From the NCBI RefSeq assembly GCF_023343835.1, contig NC_064437.1:22791001-22855000 (forward strand): 64,000 nucleotides of DNA. The letters are read 5' to 3'. Under the pieces are notes generated by a model that was given only the letters and a program-made list of their open reading frames with translations, was not told the DNA's origin and ran no database searches. A program made the position numbers and the translations under genes. Below are positions 12,401 to 23,011 of the stretch, one piece after another. The DNA is from Lagopus muta. Its lineage: Eukaryota > Chordata > Aves > Galliformes > Phasianidae. How positions within the stretch are numbered: the stretch's first letter is position 1; every line of letters starts with the position of its first letter.

Positions 12401-15400
12401 GATTTCATATGGCAATGTCCAAGCCACTTCCCAAAGGAAAAGGAACAGAAACTGAATACATAAGATGCAGAAATCTATAAAAAAATATAGCTATCAGACA
12501 TCAGTAAGTGTCATCCAGCAGAAAGGACAGCGAGCTGAGCTTCCACTGCCATGCTGCTGCTGCAATAAGGACAACAGGGTCCTAGCTGTGTGAAAAAGAA
12601 CGTGCAGCCACACAGAAAGGTGAAATTATCTCACAGCATAGTGCTGTGGGAATCCCTACTGATATAACTGATGAAATATCACCTGTTTTATAGCACACTT
12701 GGATGAAGCATTAGGAAAGAGATTAGAAGGAAGCAAAAAGAATATGCATCAGGCTCCCAGACTCAAGTAAGAGGGGCTGAACCACACTCAGTTTGTTCAG
12801 CTTGTCCAACAGCCCTGCTCTGCCTGGTACTTCACTGAGCGGGTGTCTGCAGGGCTGTAGCTCTGTGCAGCAATACATAGGTGACACAGCAAGGAACATG
12901 CCAGCAGATTAAACAGAACTGATCTTGGCCTTTGAGGACCAGCAGAGAAGCACAAGAGCAGAAAGGATCATGCACAACAGCAGCATTGAAACGTTGATTT
13001 TAGCTCAGATAAGCCTGACAAATCCCTTCTTCTTCCTAAGTCATAGTTTCTCATCCGTCAAACAGATATAACGTAGTGGTTGATCCTGACCTCCTCCTCA
13101 TGAGATTTTTTTGCTCTTTGCTCTGCTTTGCACAACCTCTCTCTCCCCAGAGCCCTCACTTGCACAGCAGGAGCCAGGTAAGGCATCCCTGCCATGCAGA
13201 CACCTGCCCAGAGGTGGGGGCTGCCCACATCTGCTCTGCCCAGCTCCATGCTGTGCAGGCGTGAGCAGTCAGCACAAGGGAGCAGCCAGACCGAGTGCCC
13301 TCCCAGGGGCACAGAGCTGTCATGGTGGCAGTAAGCTGAAAGCCTGGTTTATTCTGAAACCCACAGGAAAATTCCATGCTGCAGGAAACCAGAAGTAAAT
13401 TTCAAAAGCAATGCCATGGGTGCTATGAGTCATAGAAACTCCTGGGGATTGGAGCGATGAGACAAGCCCAGCTCTGCGCTGCGCCTGCTGGGAGATGCCA
13501 GGACAAGCTGAAGCCCCAAATCAACCCCACCTCAGCACATCCTTCTCAACCTTATTTTCTGCAGTGCTCCTGCATCAGTTTTGGAATCTCAGATGCAGAA
13601 GGCAGAATGATCTCACATAGAAAATGATGCAGTTCCAAGAAGTCTAACATTAGGACCTTTTCTAATGCACAGGAAAGGTGTGTAAGAGTGAGCCTGGCCC
13701 CCCTGCGTCACAGCAAGCACCCAGGGTTGTCATATTACGTGACACAGAGCACAGCCTTTCCCCTCAGTGACTGCATATCAGTAGCAACAGGATCAGCCAA
13801 AGCAGGTAGGGAGGGACAGACTAATGAAGCACCTCCAGCAAGTCCTCCAGCACCTCACCACGGTCCTACCAAGAGAGCATGGTGCTGCTCCTTACCCAGT
13901 ACATGCAGTTGCATCCTCACGAGTCATTCCACAAGCATGTGCCCAGCGATGCCACCGGGGCAGGCTCTGAAGTAAGTGGGAGGTTGTTTCAGTGTAAAAC
14001 TAAGCAGTGTCAGGGAAAAATCAATAAGCTCACCTTTACCCTCTTTAATCCGATAAATGGCAATTGCTACAGATATCCCACCCGTTCCTCCCAGATCTAA
14101 TAGAACGCAATCTTCTACATCTGGGATAATGATGGGAAGCTATTAGCTCTAATAGCTCACCCTGCTCCCAGTGCTGTGCTTTTCTCCCAGCCCCCACTGA
14201 GCCCAAGCCCATCACACATCCCCCCACAGGATCTGTAGCCCACCCCCAGACCGCTCCCTGTTACCGCACAGACTGCAGTGCTTGTGCTGCTTGCATTCTT
14301 TCCTCCCTTTTGTCAAGCAAGACATGATGAGTCGCCTAACACTTAGAAACTCGCCGCGGTGCTAACAGGTATATCTCAGAAAGACGCTAATTAAATGAGC
14401 TGCAAATTACACTGTGGGCTCTGTGCAAATGAGTGGCCACACGCAGCAATTTTCTCACCAGTCCAACTGTGCATGTAGCTTTCAAAGGATGAAAAATTCT
14501 GCTTTCAGCAAGCTTGTTGAAATTCAGAAACTCTGCCAGTTTGCTAAAATAAAGCTCGGCTATGCAAAGCAGAAATCACACAAAATCAGATGTACCTGGC
14601 AGAGCAGGATGTCTGGAGGAGTTAGGCTCTAAAATGCCTGAAATGCCTCCACTTTTTGAACCTGCTGGACACTTCCCAGCAACAGGCTTGCAGGAGACCT
14701 CCACAGAAGCAATTTTTACAGTGCCCATATAAGATTTCATCCTTTCTGGAACCAGTGAAAACCTGGATTAAAGCCACACTCAGCAATCCATGCAGCAAAG
14801 AAGAGGAGCGGAAATTGTCTGGAATGACTGTGCCAGGTATCATGGCTGCACTGGAAACACGCCAGGAGCACCGGGCGGAAGGCATTTGTGTATGCTTACA
14901 TCATGGCTGCATTAAAAACCCATACAGTTCTGGTTGTGCTCAACCATCCCGGGGAAAAGGAAAAAGAAGTGTGTTTGTAGTTTGTTTTTCTACTTTCAAC
15001 TCCAATCTTATGCAACTCTAAGCCTACGTAGTTAGGACGGAGTTGTGATTGCTTCGAGTGCACAGGCCACCCTGTTTGGAGACGGGGAGGAAGAAGGTCT
15101 CAGCAGCACATACATAAACCCAGCTGCTTGCCAGGAAAACAAGCCCTGGCCTCCTGTATTTATTGCATTTATTGCTGCACATGTGGCCAAAGATCATAGA
15201 ATCTTGGGTTGGAAGGGACCTCAAAGATCACCCAGTTCCAACCCACTGCCATGGACAGGGTTGCCACTCACTAGATCAGTCTGCCCACTCTCACGAAATG
15301 CAGTTTCCTCATATAAAGCCCCTCTCGATCCAGCTCCACAAAACAGACAGAGCCAAGCTCTCGGCATGCATCTGGCTCCGGTGCACGGCTGCCTCTGCGG

Positions 15401-18400
15401 GGGAGCAGGGAGCACACAGGCAGCAGGAATGCCAGCAATGCCTGCTATGCGCGTCCGGCGTGCCCCCCAGGTCGGGGGACATCCCACCAGGATGCTGCAG
15501 CCCAGCCAGCCCCAGCAGTGCTCCCATGTCCTTTGGCAGCACGTGAGGGCTCCCAGGGTGTCCTCCCCAGGGCCCCAGCTGCCGCACAGGGTGCCCATGC
15601 ACTTCTGCACCAGTCCCTCTGGTGCATCACATCTGCAAGTTCATGTCTTTCTGACAACTTGCATCTGTCCCATGTTATGCTGCACCGAGGCAGCTCAAGT
15701 ACACATTTCAAACACATCATTCATCACAAGAAGTCATTATTTTATCTTAATCTGCATTCCTTCCATCATCCAGAGCTTCATCTGCACATTATCTAGGCTA
15801 TGCTTAAGTTTGTCCATATAGGTCAACAAAGGATGTTTTGTTTTGTTTTGTTCTTAAACATGGGGGGGTTACTGAAGTTCTCAAAGCTGTTCTCTCTGTG
15901 TCTGTCCTCTCACGCTGATGTAGAGCTGTGAAACCTTGGGGCTGAGCTCCTGATTTCAGAAGCTGGATCCCAGGTGCCTTTTCCCAGGACAACGTTGGTC
16001 CCAGGGAACTTGAAGGAAGGAAGAGAAAACAGCTGCCCATGAGCCTTGCAGAGCTCCCGATGGTGTAACATATCCTCAACCCAGCTCAGAACCAAGGTGA
16101 GCAAACCTAACACTAACAAAACACCTCCCAGCCACTGGGCAGACAGGGCAGCGTGCAGGAGTGTATGCAGGAAAAGCCCACAGGCTATTTACGTACCAAA
16201 ATTTGAAACTAAAAATCTGTGCCACAATGCCAGACCCCTCTAAGAGAGGCTGGAGGCTTCCCAGCCACACGTTCTGCAGGAGGGGAGCAGAGGAAGAGCC
16301 GCTCCGGTGGCTGCTGGCCAGGCATTATGTGACCGGAGAGCCCAGCATCCTGGTTGTCCCTATTTTGGAAACACTGATGACTTCAGAGCCAGATGACATC
16401 CCCTGATCTGCTCACCACCAAGTAAGCCTGCTGCTGGCTGGCCTGCAGCTCACCCATGTGCTGCTGGTTACTTGAACTCAGAGCTTCCATTTGCACATAG
16501 CCATTTACAGGGCACGGACCTGCTGGCATCCAGCATCCAAAATGTCACACAGCAATGCTCTTAGGCCAGCAGAAGAAAACAAATGTACCTCTCCTACAAG
16601 CCATATGCTGCACCCCTCTGATTGTAGTGGTGCCAGCGATCCTGCACCCTGCACCAGGCACTCATCTCAGTGCCGGAGCAGGGGAAGATTGCAGCTGTGG
16701 GAAGGGGAGGGCTGTGACCCTCACCCCAAGGGGAAGGAAGGAAGGAGCTCAGTCGTAGCACTCACCCGGATCCGCCGCATGGCTGTCACGATCTCCACCC
16801 TGCTGTTTGGCCGTGGTACATCCAAGCTGCCTATGTACTGCATGGAGAGAAATAGCGGGTTAGCCCTGTTTGCATGTCACTGACAGCTCCGGAACCTCAC
16901 AGCCTCGCATTGCCCTGCTGCACCCACGCACAGCCCAGCATTTTGCCCACCATACCCAAAGTGCTGCAAGCAACATCTCCTCCCACCCTCCCAGCCCTCT
17001 CCGTCCCCACAAAGAGCAGTTGCCCTAAATTTCCCAGCCTCGCTTTCTGCCTGCTCCTGCCTTGCAGCATGGCTTGCAGACAGCGGTCACATTTCTCCTC
17101 CTGTGTCACCTTTTGCTTCTTTAGCCAGTCCTCATGCGAGCATCCTTTCTGTTTGACAGAGTAAGAGGCTTTCTTATAGGAAAACCCTATAATAGCTTGA
17201 ATGACTAAAATGGGGCAGTCCTTTGTATGCTGCACATGGCTCAGAAGCCTGTTGGATGCTGCACAGCTCAAGTTTCCTACCATAGAAAGGGAAACAAGGA
17301 TCTATACCCATTGTCTCATTCTTCGTAGCATTCCCGCTTGCAAGAAAGAGCCAGATTAATCTCGTTAATAAATCAAGATGAAGAAGTGTGAACTGTACAA
17401 AACCCTCAGTGCCCCCAGGCAGCGGCAGCAGGCTTTGCCCCTACCACTGCTGCACAGAGCCCATCCGGGTGCAGAGCATGAGCTCTCCTCAGCATGTGCT
17501 GAGCCCACCTTCAGCCCCGCAGGGATCCCATGGGCAGGCAGATGGTGACAGTGCAGGACCTGGCAGCTGATGCCATGAGGACACACAAAGAGGAGGGATA
17601 TAAAAATAAACATCAAACAGCTGGCTTGCTCATCATGTGCCGTGGCAGTGCAGGACAGCCTTACGCAACCAGGAATTAAGCCCCACGATGCAGCCACAGG
17701 CAGAGGCAGCACTCACTTTCTAAACCCCAGCAGCTAAAGCCTGACTGCAAAAGTAGCAATTACAGTCCCTAAACAGATTCTTGCCATCCAGAATCAAGGG
17801 TTTATGTTTTATTATGAGAGGTATCTTTGCCATGAATTTACTTCCCTTTTTTTATGTCAAGCCTGGAGAGCATCAGTAGGAACTCTTGGCCACCAAACAA
17901 CCCCACAGGGTGCACTTTGCTCAAAACCAGAGCATCCTGCCCACATCCCACACCCTACTGCTGGCAGCAAGGACCTCAAGCCCACAGCACCTCAGCACGT
18001 GGCTCACAGCCTTGAAATCATCCACCTCTCCTTCACTCTGGAAACAGACAAAGCCTCGCAGTGTGATGAGTATCCCCCAAAAAATGCAGCCGGTGAGGTC
18101 AGCCTTACAGGGTGAAGGAGTGAGGATGGTGTGAGAAAGCACTGTGCTTATCAGCACCCCCAGCCCTCCTACCCATAGCTCTGAGCTTTGCTTGAGGAAG
18201 AGGTGTGGGAACATCCAGAGCTGCTGCTGGGAGCAGGGCCGCCCTGTGTAGCTTCCCCATCCCCTGGGAGGACAGGCAGCATGCCCAGAGGCCCTTGCCA
18301 GCTCAGAGAAATACCAGCTCTCCCTGGGCAGGAGGAAAATAAACACGAGAAATCTGGGAAATACATTTTGCAATGTTTGCACAAATTATTTAGCTTCTGT

Positions 18401-21400
18401 GTTCTCTTGGTGTTTTTTCATTTCCTTGAGGTTGTTTAACGCTCTCCTGCCCCCTCAAAAGCAAATTCCCTTGAGAAGGTGATCTGCCTGAAAAAAAAAC
18501 ACAGTGATGCCTCCCAAGTGGTGTCCGTGGGATCAGGAAAGCCTTCATGAAGAGCAAGTATGTCAGCACCCCACAGCCCTGCATCGTGCAAAGGTCAGGG
18601 CTGAATCATCCCACTGGGAAAGCCCAAAGCAGCCGCCTGGAGCCTCGCCAGCCCCAAGAGCTGCCCTGAGATAAGGAGCCAGCAGCGGGGGCAGAGCTGC
18701 TGGTGTGGGAGCTGGAGGCAACACCAGTCCCATATTCTGCCTGGATTCCCCAGCTACTGTGCTAGCTCCCATAAGAAGCAGGACAGCATTTTTCTGCTTT
18801 GCACCCTGAACTGTGCCACTGCCATAGACACTGTAGCATGGGAGCAAAAAGTCAAGGCAGAGATTGCACTGGGGGGTCAGGGCAGGCGAGGGGAAGCACA
18901 CCCCAAAGCGTGGGGCAGCACAATGGGGAAACCCATAGCTGTGATTCCATCACTGCTGCCTTTACATATGTCTGCAGGAGCCTTGTCCTGCTGGAACTGC
19001 TTTCCCAGAGCAGCCCAGGGGGATACATCCCACCCCCTGTTCTGCCCTGTGAGGGGAGAGGCTTGCTCATAACCAGCAGGGCAGAACTGAGCTGGCAGAA
19101 GTGGAAAAGTTGATGTGCCAGCTGACTTCAATGGAAAAGCCTCCTCTTCCTGGCCCTGGCCAGTCATGTGCCCAGAAGCCTGCAGCCTGCCAGTCCGCAT
19201 CAACTGGGGATAAGGCTGGTGGGACAGCATCATGCCAGAGGGTGATGAACACACTATACTGTCTCCTTCAAAAAGACCCGGAGGAGAGGTTTGGGAACTC
19301 CTTTATCACAATGATACACTGGCAGAGAGGAAGCAGTGCCAGGCTCTGGGAGGATGAACTCCCAACAGGATGGGAAACCACTGCCTGTGCTCCATCCTTG
19401 TGCACACACTGTGCTCCGAGTTCTGCTGCACAGCCACAGAGCCGCCCCAGGGCCCCTCTCTGCAGTTCTGCCAAGTCCCAGCAGAGAGCTTTGCTGGGAG
19501 CTCCAGCGAGCAGCCTCCAAACTGACTTAACAAGTATGGCAAAAATATGCCACTGCTGCAGAGGAGAACTTCTGTGGTGCTCGGCAAGGTTATTTATAGC
19601 CTGCAGCGAGCAATCCCGCGCTGCAGCTTTGCTGCTGGTGAGCAGACCTTGCTGAGCACCGTGTTCAAGAGCTGCCAGCACCAACACCCCCAAGCACTGC
19701 TGCCAAACCTCTCCCAGGCACCTGGAGGTATGAGCTTCAAGCAACCTGCTTCCAACTCCCAGCACTGCCCGGCTGCCAACAAGCCCAAGCAGGGGATGGA
19801 GAAATGCCTACAAAGGCAGCCTGCAGCAAGGCACAGAGATGGATGGCCCAAGTTGGAGGTGCCTGTATCTCTCCTGCTTCAAACTCTGACATTTGCTGGC
19901 ACTGGCACAGCCCTGTGAGGGGCAGGCAGGCAAGTCTGCTGGATCTGGCAGGATCCGCAGGAAGGAACACGCTGGATCCGAGCAAAGTCTCTTCCATGTC
20001 CTGTCTCCAAACATAGACGGCGGCAGATGCTCGGTTCATTCTCAGTTTCCCACGCACGAAAGTGGAGAAAAGTACTGACAAACATGACAGAAAATGCATG
20101 GTTGCCAAGATCCTCTAAGGGGAGTATAGAATTAAAAAAAGCCCACCCAAACCCCCAAACCAACCTGCAGGCAACAACAGCAGCAATCCTCCAACCCACT
20201 CTCATTTATCTGCTCACAGGCCTGCTGGCAGGGAACATCCTGATGGCTCTGCATGGGCACCCCAGGCATCTCCTTCTCCAACACCTGAGCTGCTCTTGGA
20301 TTTCATCCTCCAGTTTTCCCTTTGAGAAAACAAAGCAGGCTCGTATGCCCTTCAGCCTGCCCCAACTGGAGGAGCCATGATGGGAGGAGGTGGACAGAAG
20401 GTGTCTTTATTCTCTAAATACTTATTTATTTAAACAGGAAACCATTGCACAAGTGGGGATTCATGCCAGCTCCCCTGCGACACGCTGCAGCTCGCAGCTC
20501 TTTCATCCAAGCGCTTCAGCACACCCAAGAGGCCCAGCTCTTGATTTAATCCAACAGTTCTGACCACAATGGGCAGAAAGTGAAGCCAGCTCCTCCAATT
20601 CCCACCAGCTTGATCGAGGCACTTCAAAGATGCAGAGACTTGCAGTGCCAAGAAAGGTGGCCAGTAAAAACAGATCTAAAAGTGTGAACTGCATTACTAC
20701 TCCCTGAGAAGATGGAGCGTAATTCTCCAGTTATTGGGTTTATCTCCATAAAATGGATTACTGTAAGGCTTGGAGAGTGCCCTGCTTGAAGAGCATCCCT
20801 ATGCCAGAGTATGTGACTGCAAACAGCCCTGGTGGCAGCACCCTCAGCTGCACCACATACTCTCATCACCCCGTGCTTGGAAAGGGCCAAATCTGCACAT
20901 CCCAACTGCAACAAGAACAAAGGTGGTGGGCATGGGACCAACACTGGATATCAGGGAGAAGAGGAGGAGGAGCAAGGCGCAGCTGAAGGCAGAGGCCAGG
21001 CTGCTCACAATGCCCCATAGCCCCCAGGGCTGCCCCACCCACAAAAACACATAATCCTGCCAAGGGCTTGCAGGGATGGATTTCTCCTTTTGGTGTTGCT
21101 CTGCTCCAAACCCCAGCCTCCCTTTTCCCCACCCAGCAGTGGGATGTGTGCTCTGCACCTCTCTCCAATGAGAGCTGTGTGAGTTTCGGTGCCCAGGATT
21201 CATGGGGATAAAAGGAACTAAAGGAGTGTAAGCATTTAATTAATCTCCACCAATCTAATAAAAGGATGGAGTAATTGCCTAAGCCATCTGCATTCTGCAT
21301 CTGGCATTGGGAGCTGCTGGAGAAATACACAAATTCAAGAGTAAGGCTTCATCCAGCTCGTGCTTGGCATGAACGTGTGCCACAGGATACAAAATAAGAG

Positions 21401-22697
21401 AAAGGAGCTAACAAAGACTCACATGCACCGCCCCAGAACCCCACAGAGAAGAGACGAGCAGTGAGCAGACCACAGGCGATAAAGCCACATCCTCCTCTTC
21501 ACCCAAAACCTCTGCTCCCACCCTAAGCCAGACAGGGAAGAGGCAGAGCAGCCAAGAAGCTGTAAAGTGATTGAGAAGGGAGCTGCTGTGCAGCAGGTGC
21601 TGGCAATAACACTGCAACCAGCTGCAATAACCCAGGAGAAAAGGATGAAAAACCCAGTCGTTCCCAGGAGCAGTTCCAAAGCAGGTTGTAACTCTGTTCC
21701 ATAGACAACTGCACCGTGCTGCTCCCTGCAGACCTTGCCAGCCGTGAGCAGAGGGAACATGCAGCCCCTGTGCCCAGCAGCAGGACAGGGAGTTGTCCTC
21801 AAGGCACCATGCAGAACTGGATGCCAGGGCTCCGATCTGTCTCCTGCCAGCACCTCTGGGCAATGGGATACAAGGGATGGGTGCTGCTCAGAAACTCTTC
21901 TAGACTGTTGGTTTTTTTTTTTTCCAATCCAGACTCACTGGAATAGCTCACTGATGTGACAACTGTAACTCCATGAATAGCAATGGAGACAGGGATTTAA
22001 TGGCTTTGCTTTCCAAACTCCACTGCTATCTCCCCCCAGCTACCTGCCCGCGGATGGGCAAGGCAGACAAATGCTCAGCTCTCTTGGGCTGCAAGCACCA
22101 GAGCCATGGGACACCACAATGCAGTACGAGCCTGAGGTCCCAGCAGAAAAAAAAAAAAAAAAACACCACAACCAGAGCTTCCTGCCAAACACACTATGTT
22201 TCACACCAGTGAGAATGATTTATATTTGCAAGGGGAAACAGCAAGTGTTTGCTTGGGACCAGCACTGACCTCTCCCAGAGCTCAACACATGGCACGCAGT
22301 CCCTCCACCCATTCACCGCAAGTTCTTTGTATTGGGGAGAGCCGGGGTAAGGGGCTCCCGACCTCACCTGTGCCCCAGGACTGATGCTCCTATGTGATGC
22401 TAAGGAAGGGTGAAGGAGCAGGGTCACCGCCTGACCCACCCGGCCACCCTGTGGGATAGTCGGAAAGACTCACTCAACTCTCGGCAGCCGAGTCTGTGGG
22501 AAAGGGCTCCCAGGGGCAAGCGGAGAAAAAAAAGAAAATCACGGGAGAACGGGGGAGCGGGGAGTACCGGGAGACGCGCGCTCGCTGCCCACCTTGGCCT
22601 CGAAGCAGATGCCGTGCTGGAAGGCGTCCTCGTTGTGCAGGGGGATGCGGAGGTCGTGCCGGTCGTCCACCAGGTTGTACTTGGACTTGGCGGGCAT
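240..22697 (-). CDS. NOS1AP: NOS1AP (CAPON) adaptor of neuronal NO synthase, exons 1-9, 3' end off window
   Basis: This is a spliced gene for the carboxyl-terminal PDZ ligand of neuronal nitric oxide synthase. In the known family this cytosolic adaptor links NOS1, through its C-terminal PDZ motif, to PTB-domain partners such as RASD1 and scribble. Joined coding exons on the minus strand: 22593-22697, 16766-16837, 5373-5465, 5033-5091, 4187-4295, 3887-4028, 2670-2827, 2004-2171 and 240-405. All introns are GT-AG and phases match, giving 357 codons plus one base. Residues about 26-190 form the PTB domain, 200-246 an acidic linker, 280-302 a Q-rich stretch and 300-352 a coiled coil. Human NOS1AP is about 506 residues, so some 145 residues with the PDZ ligand lie left of position 1. 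The start has a good Kozak context (GCCGCCATG). The gene takes under 23 kb here, against hundreds of kb in human as I recall. A retained NOS1AP-like paralogue is the alternative. Confidence 0.93.
795..1140 (+). mobile_element. Degraded CR1 LINE, reverse-transcriptase segment, in NOS1AP intron 8
   Basis: Plus-strand translation around 835-865 reads YRPISLT, the conserved CR1 reverse-transcriptase motif, and around 1021-1050 gives a segment like AFDT followed by HN, as expected for the next RT block. Stops and frame breaks interrupt it, so it is an old dead copy. Together with the 3' CR1 piece at 1568-1800 it may be one element with a diverged middle. Confidence 0.6.
1568..1800 (+). mobile_element. 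CR1 LINE 3' region, plus orientation
   Basis: The segment contains the typical CR1 tail order: a part like gaggctcaggttggatattagg, then a cacaggctgcccaggg block, then ctggaggtgttcaaga, then a decayed end. It lies in NOS1AP intron 8, antisense to the gene. Confidence 0.85.
2004..2171 (-). CDS. NOS1AP: NOS1AP coding exon 8 (residues 247-302), Q-rich
   Basis: The exon encodes 56 residues with [12 protein letters not shown], then [11 protein letters not shown] and a run of six glutamines followed by TQVAVAQ. The glutamine run is a pure (CAG)6 on the coding strand, at 2025-2042. The acceptor is ttgcag and the donor gtttgtcc, phase 0 at both ends. The middle of the exon is a little shorter than in human. 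Confidence 0.94.
2172..2669 (-). other. NOS1AP intron 7
   Basis: Non-coding; no repeat or RNA gene recognised. Confidence 0.8.
2670..2827 (-). CDS. NOS1AP: NOS1AP coding exon 7 (residues 194-246)
   Basis: After the split alanine codon the exon encodes a segment containing [14 protein letters not shown] and [13 protein letters not shown], strongly conserved in NOS1AP. The acceptor is cccacag and the donor gtgtgtg after AAG, phase 0. This region lies between the PTB domain and the coiled coil. Confidence 0.93.
2828..3886 (-). other. NOS1AP intron 6
   Basis: Non-coding, about 1.06 kb. Open frames here are short and resemble no protein I recognise. Confidence 0.8.
3887..4028 (-). CDS. NOS1AP: NOS1AP coding exon 6 (residues 147-194)
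   Basis: The exon encodes the C-terminal PTB helix ([19 protein letters not shown]) and the start of an acidic linker rich in D, E and G. The acceptor is ctgctgcag; the donor gtaccg follows one base of a split alanine codon. The end of the linker (NGDDLDVPA) differs from the human serine/asparagine-rich linker, as expected for a loosely constrained region. Confidence 0.93.
4187..4295 (-). CDS. NOS1AP: NOS1AP coding exon 5 (residues 110-146)
   Basis: The exon completes the split arginine codon, then encodes [16 protein letters not shown] and ends NVFKSKKK: the core beta strands of the PTB domain. The acceptor is tgcag and the donor gtgagg. The exon ends in phase 0. Identity to human is nearly complete here; the visible differences are Ser and Val for Ala and Ile in the RDG-SNVF segment. 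Confidence 0.95.
4296..5032 (-). other. NOS1AP intron 4
   Basis: Non-coding, with short A/T runs at about 4455-4500. No repeat recognised. Confidence 0.8.
5033..5106 (-). CDS. NOS1AP: NOS1AP coding exon 4 with two alternative acceptors
   Basis: The short form is 5033-5091 (59 nt), starting KKEWAWDE and ending in the first two bases of an arginine codon before gtaagatc. A second acceptor, tttcag, lies exactly 15 nt upstream and would start the exon at 5106. It adds five in-frame residues, LFSLQ, at the place where some human isoforms carry LLLLQ. Both acceptors have pyrimidine tracts. The phase to exon 5 is 2 in either case. Residue numbers elsewhere use the short form. Confidence 0.93.
5092..5106 (-). 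other. Alternative 15-nt exon extension (tandem acceptors) in NOS1AP exon 4
   Basis: On the minus strand the sequence reads tttcag, then a 15-nt segment ending in TTGCAG, then the start of the common exon. Both AGs are usable and 15 nt keeps the frame. The extension would lengthen the basic loop after the lysine run in the PTB domain by LFSLQ. Human isoforms differ by a similar five residues at this place, which supports real alternative splicing rather than coincidence. Confidence 0.75.
5373..5465 (-). CDS. NOS1AP: NOS1AP coding exon 3 (residues 60-90)
   Basis: The exon has 93 nt and encodes PTB-domain residues beginning [12 protein letters not shown] and ending in a run of five lysines. 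The acceptor is tctgcag and the donor gtaggc, phase 0 at both ends. The lysine runs are written largely as AAG repeats, and the donor sits directly on the last AAG. The stretch after KKKK reads VNLVV where human has VSIMV, one of the clearest differences in an otherwise nearly invariant domain. Confidence 0.95.
5466..16765 (-). other. NOS1AP intron 2 (11.3 kb)
   Basis: The largest intron of the gene in this window. It holds one short CR1 fragment at 15192-15280, a (TTTTG)n patch at about 15836-15852, an AT-rich low-repeat stretch from about 11.6 to 12.5 kb and a candidate regulatory block at 14000-14160. No coding exon of another gene was recognised. Confidence 0.8.
15192..15280 (-). mobile_element. 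CR1 LINE 3' end, minus orientation
   Basis: Begins atcatagaatct...ggttggaagggacctcaaag, the reverse complement of the CR1 3' terminus, then runs through tccaacccactgccatgg. Short 3'-truncated-type fragment inside NOS1AP intron 2. Confidence 0.85.
16766..16837 (-). CDS. NOS1AP: NOS1AP coding exon 2 (residues 36-59)
   Basis: The exon has 72 nt and 24 codons, beginning [13 protein letters not shown] and ending MRRIR: the first strand and helix of the PTB domain. The acceptor is tgcag before TAC and the donor is gtgagtg after CGG, both phase 0. It is too short to be seen as an open frame on its own. The second residue is Ile where human has Val, and Thr replaces Ala before MRRIR. Confidence 0.95.
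16838..22592 (-). other. NOS1AP intron 1 (5.75 kb)
   Basis: Non-coding. It contains an (A)17 run at 22147-22163 and no CR1 element that I recognise. The short length is notable, because intron 1 of human NOS1AP is very long. Confidence 0.8.
22147..22163 (+). repeat. Poly(A) run, 17 bases
   Basis: Uninterrupted A17 in NOS1AP intron 1. No polyadenylation signal is seen just before it. Confidence 0.95.
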
Positions 22698-22880
22698 GGC
22701 GGCCCCGCGGTGGCCGGGCAGCCCCGCAGCGCGCCCGGCGCCGCCGCCGCCGCGCAACCTCCGCCCCGCACCGCCGGCCGCCCCCGGGGCGGGATTGCGC
22801 CGCCGCGCAGCGCCGAGGAAGGGAGGAGCGGGGGGCGCGGAGCGAGGCGCAGCCCCGCTGCCCCGGGGAGGGAGGGGCCG
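22540..22880. promoter_or_regulatory. CpG island over NOS1AP exon 1 and 5' UTR
   Basis: A dense run of CpG dinucleotides and GC boxes covers the first coding exon and most of the leader. Just upstream, at 22886-22925, the leader contains an AT-rich insert that breaks the island before the TATA region. Confidence 0.8.
22593..22697 (-). CDS. NOS1AP: NOS1AP coding exon 1 (residues 1-35)
   Basis: The exon encodes the invariant family N-terminus, beginning [12 protein letters not shown] and ending in GICFEAK. It stops at AAG followed by the donor gtgggc, in phase 0. The frame stays open upstream as far as an in-frame ATG at 22983-22985, but the start at 22697 is chosen because it matches the family N-terminus and has GCCGCC before the ATG. 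Human has MPSKTK at the same place. Confidence 0.96.
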
Positions 22881-22980
22881 GGAGGATTTCAAAAAAATAA
22901 ATAATTGAATCAAAATAAAAAAGCACCCGAAAGGGGAGCTGACGGAGGCACCGCTGACATCTAGTGCGCGGCCCCGGCTC
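22698..22980 (-). other. Inferred NOS1AP 5' untranslated region
   Basis: This is the stretch between the predicted start site and the ATG. It is very GC-rich near the ATG and has an AT-rich segment at 22886-22925. There is no stop codon in the coding frame between 22985 and the ATG. The upstream in-frame ATG at 22983-22985 lies at or just outside the predicted transcript end. Confidence 0.55.
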
Positions 22981-23003
22981 TGCACCCCAGCGCTGCGGAG
23001 GGA

Positions 23004-23011
23004 TTTTTATA
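23004..23011 (-). promoter_or_regulatory. TATA box of the NOS1AP promoter
   Basis: TATAAAAA on the minus strand, about 310 nt upstream of the initiator ATG. Transcription would be expected to begin near 22980, giving a 5' UTR of roughly 280 nt. The agreement of a clean TATA motif with the upstream edge of the CpG island makes this a credible core promoter; the start site itself is inferred. Confidence 0.6.

Noticed and set aside
15045..15821. 258-codon plus-strand open frame
   Set aside because: Runs through the CR1 fragment at 15192-15280 and has no recognisable protein similarity.
20844..21330. Minus-strand frames with a hydrophobic stretch in NOS1AP intron 1
   Set aside because: An isolated leucine-rich segment is not enough; no homologue recognised and frames overlap inconsistently.
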